Shown here piece after piece: positions 1 to 6,800 of a stretch of DNA of 8,329 bases; positions within the stretch are counted from its first letter, which is position 1; the number at the start of each line of letters is the position of its first letter. Position numbers and translations under genes: made by a program. The stretch covers positions 1-8,329 of the forward strand of contig CAZUVQ010000081.1 in NCBI GenBank assembly GCA_964623915.1. Reading direction: 5' to 3'. The notes beneath the pieces were generated by a model. That model was not told the DNA's origin. It saw only the letters and a list, made by a program, of their open reading frames with translations, and searched no databases. This stretch comes from CAZUVQ01 sp964623915 (GTDB lineage: Bacteria; Bacillota; Clostridia; UMGS1883; UMGS1540).

Positions 1-686
1 TCCATAATCATCCATGAAGGCTTGTTACCTGATGTACGAAATGCTTCAACAACCTCAAGTCTTTTTATTAACCTTATTTTTTTCTGTCCCTGTGTTACCT
101 CAGCTTCTTCACGAAGCTCCTTTGCCAGTTCATCAACATCAATTTCTTCCAGAAGTTCTTTGACTGATTCAGCACCCATTCCCGCACGGAAACTACCCTC
201 GCCAAACTTCTCAATATGCTCACGGTATTCCTTTTCCGAAATAATCTGCGTTTTTACTAAATCTGATTTGCCTGGATCAATGACTATATATGCAGCAAAA
301 TACAATACCTTCTCAATGTCACCGGGAGAAATATTAACCATAAGTGCAAGCCTTGAAGGGCTTCCCTTAAAATACCATATATGGCTTACGGGTGCTGCAA
401 GCTCTATGTGACCCATTCTCTCACGGCGAACCTTAGCACGTGTAACTTCAACGCCGCATTTATCACAAACAATACCTTTAAATCTAATTCTTTTATACTT
501 CCCGCAATGACACTCCCAATCCCTTGTAGGACCGAAAATTCTTTCACAGAATAAACCATCACGTTCAGGCTTTAATGTACGATAATTTATTGTCTCGGGC
601 TTTTTAACTTCACCATGAGACCATTCTCTTATCTTTTCGGGAGAAGCAAGTCCTATTTGTATAGCTTCAAAAGCATTAAATTCCAT
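1..686 (-). CDS. rpoC: RNA polymerase beta' subunit, N-terminal part (runs off the left edge)
   Basis: This is the amino-terminal 228 codons of the beta' subunit of DNA-dependent RNA polymerase, the clamp and active-site subunit that pairs with RpoB; the remainder, including the catalytic NADFDGD motif, lies outside the window. The protein opens MEFNAFEAIQIGLASPEKIR, the usual bacterial beta' start. A zinc-binding ribbon is visible at residues 59-77 (C59, C61, C74, C77 in CHCG...CDKCGVEV), followed by RRERMGHIELAAPVSHIWYF, the conserved stretch after the zinc ribbon. The ATG is preceded by AGGGAGG (694-700) with 7 bases of spacing, which fixes the start. It begins 18 bases after the rpoB stop, so the two are almost certainly one transcript. 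No frameshift or odd residue is seen in the visible part. Confidence 0.98.
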   Translation of the reverse strand, partial: MEFNAFEAIQIGLASPEKIREWSHGEVKKPETINYRTLKPERDGLFCERIFGPTRDWECHCGKYKRIRFKGIVCDKCGVEVTRAKVRRERMGHIELAAPVSHIWYFKGSPSRLALMVNISPGDIEKVLYFAAYIVIDPGKSDLVKTQIISEKEYREHIEKFGEGSFRAGMGAESVKELLEEIDVDELAKELREEAEVTQGQKKIRLIKRLEVVEAFRTSGNKPSWMIM

Positions 687-704
687 TATTAAACCTCCCT
701 AACA

Positions 705-3700
705 TTATAAACTATCTTCATTTATATCTTCTTCAACATCTTCTTCAATGTCTTCATCCAAGTCATCATCTTCAATATCGTCTATATTCGGCAAATCGGG
801 AAACTCAAAATCTTCTTCCTGCTGTTCCTTTTCCTCATCACCTATACCAAATGCACTTAGAAGAAGATCATCCTCATCAACCTCAGTAAAACCATGACCT
901 TCAAAATCGTCACTGGTAACCCCGCCCATTTCCTCATTGAGGTCATCAATGCTGATTTCACCCATATCGTCTTCATCGAACTCAGTGAGGGTTACCTCCT
1001 CCATGTCCCCAGATAGGCATTTAACATCAAGCCCCAAGCTCTGCAGCTCTTTTATAAGAACCTTAAAGGATTCAGGTATACCCGGTTCGGGAACATTTTC
1101 ACCCTTTACAATCGCCTCATAGGTTTTCACACGTCCTGTAATGTCATCAGACTTGACTGTGAGAATTTCCTGCAAAGTATATGCTGCGCCGTAAGCTTCA
1201 AGTGCCCAAACTTCCATTTCACCGAAACGCTGACCACCAAACTGTGCTTTACCACCCAAAGGCTGCTGTGTAACAAGTGAGTATGGACCTGTTGACCTTG
1301 CGTGAATTTTATCATCAACAAGATGATGAAGTTTTAACATATACATATATCCTACGGTAACAGGGTTATCAAAAGGCTGACCTGTTCTGCCGTCGAATAA
1401 AACTGTTTTACCATCACGTCTGAAGCCTGCTTCTTCAAGTGCATCCATAATATCATCTTCGTTTGCACCATCAAAAACCGGCGTCGCTATTTTATACCCT
1501 AACTGTTTTGCGGCACGCCCTAAGTGAACCTCAAGAACCTGACCTATATTCATACGTGAAGGAACGCCAAGTGGATTAAGAACTATATCAAGCGGTGTAC
1601 CGTCGGGCAAAAAGGGCATATCCTCTTGTGGGAGAATTCGTGAAACAACACCCTTGTTACCATGGCGGCCTGCCATTTTGTCTCCCACAGAAATTTTCCT
1701 TTTCTGTGCGATATAACAGCGGACAAGCATGTTTACTCCCGGGGATAATTCATCGCCGTTTTCTCTTGTGAACACCTTAACATCAACTATTATACCCTGT
1801 TCTCCATGAGGTACACGCAGTGATGTATCTCTTACCTCACGTGCTTTTTCACCGAAAATTGCACGAAGCAGCCTTTCCTCCGGAGTTAGCTCTGTTTCAC
1901 CCTTAGGTGTAACCTTGCCCACCAAAATGTCACCTGCATGAATCTCGGCACCTATTCTGATAATACCGCGTTCATCAAGGTCCTTTAAGGCATCCTCACC
2001 AACATTTGGAATATCTCTTGTGATTTCCTCAGCACCGAGCTTTGTATCCCTTGCTTCGGACTCATATTCTTCTATATGAATAGATGTAAGCACATCTTCT
2101 TTAACAAGTCTCTCATTTAACAATATAGCATCTTCGTAATTATAGCCTTCCCATGTCATAAAGCCGATAAGAAGATTGCGGCCTAAGGCAATTTCACCAT
2201 TGCTTGTTGAAGGACCATCAGCAATAATATCGCCCTTTTTAACCCTTTCGCCTATTTGTACAATCGGCTTCTGATTTATACAGGTTCCCTGATTTGAACG
2301 CCTGAATTTAAGAAGCTTATGTGTGTGTTTATTTCCTTGGTCATCTTTTATAACAATAAGGTTAGAAGATACTTTTTCAACACTACCTTCTTCCCCTGAC
2401 AGCACTACAACACCCGAGTCTTTTGCCGCCTTATATTCCATACCTGTTCCGATTACAGGGGATTCAGCCTGCAAAAGCGGCACTGCCTGACGCTGCATGT
2501 TAGCACCCATAAGTGCACGGTTAGCATCGTCATTTTCAAGGAAGGGAATCATTGCAGTAGCAACGGAAACAACCTGCTTCGGTGAAACGTCCATATAATC
2601 CACCTGAGTTGGCGGAACTTCTATAAATCTGTCAAGCAGACGTGCTGTTACCTTCTTTGATATAAAATATCCGTTATCATCAAGCGTCTCGTTTGCCTGT
2701 GCGACAACAAAATTATCCTCTGCATCAGCCGTCATATATTCAATTTCATCCAAAACCCTACCCTCAGTCTTATCAACTTTACGGTACGGAGCCTCAATGA
2801 AACCATATTCATTAATTCTGGCAAAGGTACTAAGTGAGTTTATAAGACCTATGTTAGGACCTTCAGGTGTTTCAATAGGACACATACGGCCGTAATGCGT
2901 ATAGTGAACGTCACGCACCTGGAAGCCTGCCCTCTCTCTGCTAAGACCACCGGGGCCCAAAGCACTGAGTCTTCTTTTATGTGTCAGCTCACCAAGAGGA
3001 TTAGTCTGCTCCATAAACTGGGAGAGCTGTGACGAACCGAAAAATTCTTTAATTGTAGCAACAACAGGTCTTATGTTAATCAAAGACTGTGGTGTGACAA
3101 TATCAAGATCCTGTATGCTCATACGTTCTCTTACACCACGCTCCATTCTGGCAAGACCCATGCGAAACTGGTTCTGTAAAAGCTCACCAACACCACGCAA
3201 ACGCCTGTTGCCCAAATGGTCAATATCATCGTCTGTTCCTACCCCAAATGAGAGGTTTAAACAATAGTTTACGGAAGCAAAAATATCTTCCTTTGTTATA
3301 TGCTTTGGAACAAGATCATCAATTCTTACTTCAAACTCTTTTCTTAAATCTTCCTCAGATTCATACTGTGACAATATTTCAAGCATAACATCCTTGCGGA
3401 CAAGACTGTGTGAAATATCTCTTGTATCAAATGGAACAAAGTCATTCAAATCCACCATATTATTGGAGAATACCTTTACTTCCTTATCTTCAATTTTAAG
3501 CCATACAACATTAACGCCTGCTTTTTCTATTTCAAGCGCCTTCTCTTTTGTTATGAGCTCGTCTGCACCAAGCAGAACTTCACCATTTATGTCATCAACA
3601 ACATCTCTTGCTGTCACTCTGCCTGCAATTCTTGAGGAAATAGCAAGCTTTTTGTTAAATTTGTATCTCCCAACCCTTGCTAAATCGTATCTTCTGGAAT

Positions 3701-4478
3701 CGAAGAACAACGATGTCAACAAAGTTTCAGCACTTTCAACTGTTGGGGGCTCACCGGGACGAAGACGACGGTATATCTCAAAAAGAGCTTCTTCCCTGTT
3801 TTTTGTTGCATCCTTTTCAAAGGTTGCATATAATTTATCAGATTCACCGTACATTTCTGTTATCTCGTGGTCTGTGCCAAGCCCAAAAGAACGCAGAAGA
3901 ACTGTGATAGGAAGCTTTCTTGTCCTGTCAACACGAACCCAGAATACGTCGTTTGAATCTGTTTCATACTCAAGCCATGCGCCTCTGTTTGGTATAACAG
4001 TAGACGATAAAAGTTCTTTACCGACTTTATCATATGCTCTGGTATAATAAATACCAGGAGAACGGACGAGTTGGCTAACGATAACTCTTTCCGCGCCATT
4101 AATAATAAAGGTACCCTGATTTGTCATGAGCGGAAAATCACCCATGAAAATTTCCTGTTCCTTTATTTCTCCGGTTTCTTGATTAATAAGCCTTACTTTT
4201 ACACGCAGCGGAGCACAATAATTTGTGTCACGTTCCTTACATTCTTCAATTTCGAATTTCGGCTTACTGTCAAGAGAGTAATCAATAAACTCTAATATTA
4301 AGTTGCCGGCATAGTCGGTAATAGGTGATACATCTCGAAAAACCTCTTTCAAGCCTTCCTTGATAAACCACTCATATGAATTTTTCTGAACCTCAATTAG
4401 GTTTGGCATTTCCAAGACCTCATCGATTTTAGAGAAGCTCATTCTGGTGTTTTTCCCCAGTGTAACCGGATGTATCAT
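705..4478 (-). CDS. rpoB: RNA polymerase beta subunit, complete
   Basis: The beta subunit of RNA polymerase, 1257 residues; it forms with RpoC the catalytic cleft and the rifampicin pocket. Conserved landmarks in order: PNLIEVQKNSYEWF near the start, NGAERVIVSQLVRSPG in the N-terminal lobe, the rifampicin region (about 483-511, with H500, R503 and S505 matching E. coli H526, R529 and S531), RMCPIETPEGPNIGLI, GDKMAGRHGNKGV (about 930) with basic residues lining the active centre, and GGQRFGEMEVWALEAYGA near the C-terminus. The ATG has GAGGTG (4487-4492) 8 bases upstream. Two oddities: residue 490 is Glu where E. coli D516 and most bacteria have Asp, and the last 99 residues (from about 1159) form an acidic tail with 46 Asp/Glu and one Lys. 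This makes it longer than B. subtilis RpoB (about 1193). The usual rplJ-rplL genes do not precede it; a divergent gene does. Confidence 0.99.
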   Translation of the reverse strand: MIHPVTLGKNTRMSFSKIDEVLEMPNLIEVQKNSYEWFIKEGLKEVFRDVSPITDYAGNLILEFIDYSLDSKPKFEIEECKERDTNYCAPLRVKVRLINQETGEIKEQEIFMGDFPLMTNQGTFIINGAERVIVSQLVRSPGIYYTRAYDKVGKELLSSTVIPNRGAWLEYETDSNDVFWVRVDRTRKLPITVLLRSFGLGTDHEITEMYGESDKLYATFEKDATKNREEALFEIYRRLRPGEPPTVESAETLLTSLFFDSRRYDLARVGRYKFNKKLAISSRIAGRVTARDVVDDINGEVLLGADELITKEKALEIEKAGVNVVWLKIEDKEVKVFSNNMVDLNDFVPFDTRDISHSLVRKDVMLEILSQYESEEDLRKEFEVRIDDLVPKHITKEDIFASVNYCLNLSFGVGTDDDIDHLGNRRLRGVGELLQNQFRMGLARMERGVRERMSIQDLDIVTPQSLINIRPVVATIKEFFGSSQLSQFMEQTNPLGELTHKRRLSALGPGGLSRERAGFQVRDVHYTHYGRMCPIETPEGPNIGLINSLSTFARINEYGFIEAPYRKVDKTEGRVLDEIEYMTADAEDNFVVAQANETLDDNGYFISKKVTARLLDRFIEVPPTQVDYMDVSPKQVVSVATAMIPFLENDDANRALMGANMQRQAVPLLQAESPVIGTGMEYKAAKDSGVVVLSGEEGSVEKVSSNLIVIKDDQGNKHTHKLLKFRRSNQGTCINQKPIVQIGERVKKGDIIADGPSTSNGEIALGRNLLIGFMTWEGYNYEDAILLNERLVKEDVLTSIHIEEYESEARDTKLGAEEITRDIPNVGEDALKDLDERGIIRIGAEIHAGDILVGKVTPKGETELTPEERLLRAIFGEKAREVRDTSLRVPHGEQGIIVDVKVFTRENGDELSPGVNMLVRCYIAQKRKISVGDKMAGRHGNKGVVSRILPQEDMPFLPDGTPLDIVLNPLGVPSRMNIGQVLEVHLGRAAKQLGYKIATPVFDGANEDDIMDALEEAGFRRDGKTVLFDGRTGQPFDNPVTVGYMYMLKLHHLVDDKIHARSTGPYSLVTQQPLGGKAQFGGQRFGEMEVWALEAYGAAYTLQEILTVKSDDITGRVKTYEAIVKGENVPEPGIPESFKVLIKELQSLGLDVKCLSGDMEEVTLTEFDEDDMGEISIDDLNEEMGGVTSDDFEGHGFTEVDEDDLLLSAFGIGDEEKEQQEEDFEFPDLPNIDDIEDDDLDEDIEEDVEEDINEDSL

Positions 4479-4571
4479 AAAAAAATCACCTCATTTTAAA
4501 TTTTGAAACCCCGATTTGTATTAACTAATGTGTAAGCATAATTACCCATTTTACCTATAATGCAGAACATG

Positions 4572-4600
4572 ATTATACCACACACTAAAACCCATGTCAA
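4572..4600 (-). promoter_or_regulatory. Consensus housekeeping promoter of rpoB-rpoC
   Basis: On the minus strand there is a perfect -35 TTGACA (4595-4600), a 17-base spacer and a perfect -10 TATAAT (4572-4577). Transcription would begin near 4565, giving a leader of about 87 bases before the rpoB ATG. The DNA just upstream of the -35 (4601-4655) is dominated by A and T tracts, as in UP elements that bind the alpha-subunit C-terminal domain. Every element matches the sigma-70/sigma-A consensus, so this should be a very strong, constitutive promoter, fitting for a core transcription operon. Confidence 0.93.
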
Positions 4601-4655
4601 GAACTTTTTTAAAATTTTTACATATTTTTAATTTTTGCATAAATTTATGTAAATG
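4601..4655. promoter_or_regulatory. Shared A/T-tract segment between two divergent -35 boxes
   Basis: The 55 bases separating the rpoB -35 (4595-4600) from the transpeptidase -35 (4656-4661) are almost entirely A and T, with runs of five to six. Such tracts next to a -35 act as UP elements, and here one segment could serve both promoters. It also contains a perfect 12-base palindrome CATAAATTTATG (4638-4649) and an inverted pair TTTACAT (4617-4623)/ATGTAAA (4647-4653). Either could be an operator, but in DNA this AT-rich they may be chance. The UP role is inferred from composition and position. Confidence 0.5.
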
Positions 4656-4684
4656 TTGACTTTTCTAATATTTAATTGTAGAAT
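4656..4684 (+). promoter_or_regulatory. Housekeeping promoter of the L,D-transpeptidase gene
   Basis: Plus-strand -35 TTGACT (4656-4661, five of six consensus bases), 17-base spacer, and -10 TAGAAT (4679-4684, five of six). Initiation is expected near 4691. This matters for the gene start: ATG codons at 4653 and 4683 in the same frame lie at or before the promoter elements, so they cannot be on the transcript, which points to the TTG at 4737. The promoter is back to back with that of rpoB. Confidence 0.85.
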
Positions 4685-4723
4685 GTATCATATTACTTAT
4701 TTTAAATTATATAATTTAAAAAG

Positions 4724-4739
4724 AAAGGGTGGTTTTTTG
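4724..4739 (+). promoter_or_regulatory. Ribosome binding site and TTG start of the L,D-transpeptidase
   Basis: The purine-rich AAAGGGTGG (4724-4732) lies 4 bases before TTG (4737-4739). The match to AAGGAGG is imperfect and the spacing short, but no other start in frame has a comparable site. Starting here places two basic residues and a hydrophobic stretch exactly where a signal peptide needs them. The upstream in-frame ATGs fall inside the promoter. Confidence 0.75.
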
Positions 4740-5720
4740 AATCTCAGGAAATTTTTTGCCTTATTAACTTCTATAATTTTACTTTCTACCTTTGCAGTAT
4801 CAGCCTCAGAAGAAACAATAATATACAAAGGAGGAGGGAAATTTACTTTTTTTAATGAATCTCACTGGTACATAAAAAATGATGTGTGGACTGAGGGCAA
4901 ATACCGTGCTTTGTACCGTGATGATGTACTTTATATTTCACTTTATGACTTTCGTGATGCTTTTGATTGTGCCGTATATCATAACGTCGATGAAAATTGT
5001 ATATGTGTAAAGTTTTCCGACAAAGATATATGGCAGGGTATCGGTAACAACGATTTATATTTGTCCGGTGTTATATACTATAACCCCGCTCCATATATAA
5101 ATGATGAAGGTGTTGTGATGATTCCCGTGGAAGTGTATGCCTCAGTAATCGAATATGTGGGGAAATTTGAGGTTTTAGAAGATTATCCACCGGGTCAGAT
5201 GACGCTTGTGGCACCGCCTGTTCCCCATACACTGTCATACATTGAACTAAATGAAGAAGCGCAGCTTGTTACCGTGTATGGTAAAAACCCATCAGGTGAA
5301 ATTACCCCTGTAAAGCACATGATTTGCAGCACCGGAGTTGACGGTTGTACTCCTAACGGTTCATACAAAATTAATCCTGTTGGCGGAACATGGACGTATT
5401 TCCCTAAATATAACTGCTATGTTATGTATTGCTCACAGGTCATCGGAGACGTTTGTTTTCATAGCATTCCCTTTAACAGCAAAAACTACAATTCTTTAAG
5501 CTGGACAGGATATTCAAATATAGGAAATGAGGCCTCACATGGTTGTATAAGGCTTTTTACCGAGGATGCCATGTTTATTTACAAAAACTGCAAAGATCTT
5601 TCTATTAATATAGTAAATGGATATACAAATGAAGAAACAGACAATATACGAAATAAAATTATATCGGAAAAACTTTCATATTCTGATTATATAGAAAAAC
5701 TTCGAAATGGGAATTACTGA
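4737..5720 (+). CDS. Secreted L,D-transpeptidase (YkuD domain) with copper-amine-oxidase-N-like stalk
   Basis: An exported cell-wall enzyme of 327 residues, expected to make or edit peptidoglycan cross-links (3-3 type, or other L,D-transpeptidation) outside the membrane. Residues 1-23 are a signal peptide: MNLRKFF, a hydrophobic core, then VSA before the likely cut after A23; no lipobox Cys is present. Residues about 58-145 resemble the copper amine oxidase N-terminal-like domain often joined to clostridial wall enzymes (YISLYDFRDAF, then NPAPYINDEGVVMIPVEVY); no copper binding is implied. Residues about 165-295 are the YkuD catalytic domain, with H242 and the active-site motif SHGCIRL containing S267, H268, nucleophile C270 and R272. 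The start is TTG: in-frame ATGs upstream lie within the promoter. The mature protein has ten cysteines. It ends 8 bases before the stop of the convergent pseudouridine synthase. Its physiological substrate cannot be read from sequence. Confidence 0.9.
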   Translation: MNLRKFFALLTSIILLSTFAVSASEETIIYKGGGKFTFFNESHWYIKNDVWTEGKYRALYRDDVLYISLYDFRDAFDCAVYHNVDENCICVKFSDKDIWQGIGNNDLYLSGVIYYNPAPYINDEGVVMIPVEVYASVIEYVGKFEVLEDYPPGQMTLVAPPVPHTLSYIELNEEAQLVTVYGKNPSGEITPVKHMICSTGVDGCTPNGSYKINPVGGTWTYFPKYNCYVMYCSQVIGDVCFHSIPFNSKNYNSLSWTGYSNIGNEASHGCIRLFTEDAMFIYKNCKDLSINIVNGYTNEETDNIRNKIISEKLSYSDYIEKLRNGNY

Positions 5721-5728
5721 TTAAATTA

Positions 5729-6631
5729 TTATAGATATTTGTGTAATTCTGATGTGGGTATTTCACAAGACCTGCCGTTTAAGTAATTTAGAACCCCGGC
5801 ATCTGTACTAAACTCAAATATAGTCTTGTAGGAAATAAGCTTCTGCCCTTCTCCTCCATTACCGTATTTCGCATCGCTAAGTACAGGGCAGCCTATCGAT
5901 GACATATGAAGCCTTATTTGATGCGCTCTGCCCGATACTATTTCGGCTTCAACAAGTGCCCTACGGTTTCCTTCCATAATAACTTTATATCTTGTTTCTG
6001 TCTCTTTACCTTTGCCCGTTATATATGATTTGTTTTCAGCCGCATTTTTCAAAATGCGGTTTTTAATTATACCTTCTTTTTTTTCGGGCACACCTTCCGT
6101 TACGCACATATAAAATCTCCTGATTTCACGGTTTTTAAGCTTATCATTTATTATTCTCAGGCTTTGTGCGTTTTTTGCCGCAATCAAAAGACCTGCCGTA
6201 TTAAAATCAATCCTGTTGCATAGGGCAGGTGAAAATGAATTTTCCTCCGAGGGTTTATAATCCCCCTTTGAATACAGATAATTTTTTACATTGTCTATAA
6301 GCGTTTCTTTTGTATGCTTTATATCGGGCTGACACGCCATACCGGAAGGCTTGTTTACAACAAGAATGTTTTCATCCTCATAAATCACATCAAGCGTGAA
6401 ATCTGACGGCTCAAACTTTTTTAATCTAATAGATGAACTGTCACCGTAATAAGAAATAATATCGCCTTCCAAAATCCTTGTATCGGGTTTAGGCTTTTTG
6501 CCGTTTAACTTAATCTTGTTTGTTCTGATATACCTGTAAATTAGGCTTACAGGTGAATCCGGCATTATCTTTTTCATAAAAGCATCAAGCCTTTGCCCTT
6601 TATCATTGCTTCCAATATTAATAATTTCCAT
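5729..6631 (-). CDS. RluA-family pseudouridine synthase, RluC-like
   Basis: A 300-residue enzyme that isomerises uridine to pseudouridine in RNA, most likely 23S rRNA, in the cytoplasm. Residues about 12-61 form an S4 RNA-binding domain (QRLDAFMKKIMP ... IKLNGKKPKPDTRILEGD). The catalytic domain follows: YEDENILVVNKPSGM (84-98), then CNRIDFNTAGLL, in which D142 is the invariant catalytic Asp, and VSGRAHQIRLHMSSIGCPVLSDAKYG (232-257 region), the third family motif. The family's usual HRLD is NRID here, a form I know from clostridial RluC-like proteins; the following residues FNTAG differ from the commoner RNTGG. Length is normal. The start ATG has a modest purine-rich GTGGGG 9-14 bases upstream. 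It probably forms a single-gene unit with its own promoter. Which uridines it modifies (the RluC, RluD or RluA sites) cannot be decided. Confidence 0.93.
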   Translation of the reverse strand: MEIINIGSNDKGQRLDAFMKKIMPDSPVSLIYRYIRTNKIKLNGKKPKPDTRILEGDIISYYGDSSSIRLKKFEPSDFTLDVIYEDENILVVNKPSGMACQPDIKHTKETLIDNVKNYLYSKGDYKPSEENSFSPALCNRIDFNTAGLLIAAKNAQSLRIINDKLKNREIRRFYMCVTEGVPEKKEGIIKNRILKNAAENKSYITGKGKETETRYKVIMEGNRRALVEAEIVSGRAHQIRLHMSSIGCPVLSDAKYGNGGEGQKLISYKTIFEFSTDAGVLNYLNGRSCEIPTSELHKYL

Positions 6632-6654
6632 TGTTTACAACCCCACTTTTCAAA

Positions 6655-6682
6655 ATTCTGATATTGATAAATACCATGTCAA
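6655..6682 (-). promoter_or_regulatory. Probable promoter of the pseudouridine synthase gene
   Basis: Minus-strand -35 TTGACA (6677-6682, perfect), 16-base spacer, and -10 CAGAAT (6655-6660, four of six). Transcription would start about 18 bases before the ATG at 6631, leaving a short leader holding the GTGGGG site. The -10 is weak, so expression may be modest or helped by a factor. An 8-bp inverted repeat (6689-6715) sits just upstream of the -35. Confidence 0.6.
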
Positions 6683-6688
6683 GCTTGC

Positions 6689-6715
6689 AGCCACAAATAT
6701 ATTGGTATTGTGGCT
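6689..6715. repeat. Perfect 8-bp inverted repeat upstream of the pseudouridine synthase promoter
   Basis: AGCCACAA (6689-6696) and TTGTGGCT (6708-6715) are exact reverse complements around an 11-base centre. No T run follows on either strand, so it is a poor intrinsic terminator. It lies 6 bases beyond the -35 of the pseudouridine synthase promoter and about 85 bases after the helicase stop, so it could be a regulator site or an mRNA 3'-end hairpin for the helicase transcript. Confidence 0.55.
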
Positions 6716-6740
6716 ATTAAACCATCTATGTTTCAACATC

Positions 6741-6777
6741 TTACTCGATTGTTTTTTTCAGTAAGGTTACTTGATTG
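6741..6777. repeat. Imperfect direct repeat TTACTYGATTG with overlapping small inverted repeats
   Basis: TTACTCGATTG (6741-6751) recurs as TTACTTGATTG (6767-6777), ten of eleven bases alike, 26 bases apart. Between and overlapping them, CTTACT (6740-6745) is the reverse complement of AGTAAG (6760-6765), and the latter can also pair with the second copy's TTACT. The segment follows the helicase stop on its strand. No terminator-like stem plus T tract is formed. Significance is uncertain. Confidence 0.4.
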
Positions 6778-6800
6778 GCTAAGCTAATAAATTAAATGCA

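Noticed and set aside
22..411. A 129-codon open frame on the plus strand opposite rpoC
   Set aside because: It is a mirror of the conserved rpoC reading frame; the serine-rich product has no recognisable family.
3394..4047. A 217-codon open frame on the plus strand opposite rpoB
   Set aside because: It lies wholly antisense to highly conserved rpoB codons, is rich in Ser and Leu as expected for a complementary-strand frame, and has no recognisable domain or ribosome binding site.
4479..4571. Ribosomal-protein L10/L12-type leader or riboswitch before rpoB
   Set aside because: The roughly 87-base leader shows no strong stem, T tract or known conserved core; only the weak small frame noted elsewhere.
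4653..4736. A longer transpeptidase beginning at ATG 4653 (28 more residues)
   Set aside because: The ATG overlaps the start of the promoter -35 and lies before the predicted transcript start. The extension has no ribosome binding site and would bury the signal peptide.
5711..5749. Inverted repeat GAATTAC / GTAATTC across the convergent gene ends as a two-way terminator
   Set aside because: The stem is 7 bp, mostly A-T, with a 25-base loop and no T tract on either side, so it would be too weak to call.
6728..6760. T-run at 6752-6758 as part of an intrinsic terminator
   Set aside because: No stable G-C rich stem lies directly before the T run on the plus strand, and no plus-strand gene ends there; on the minus strand it is an A run.
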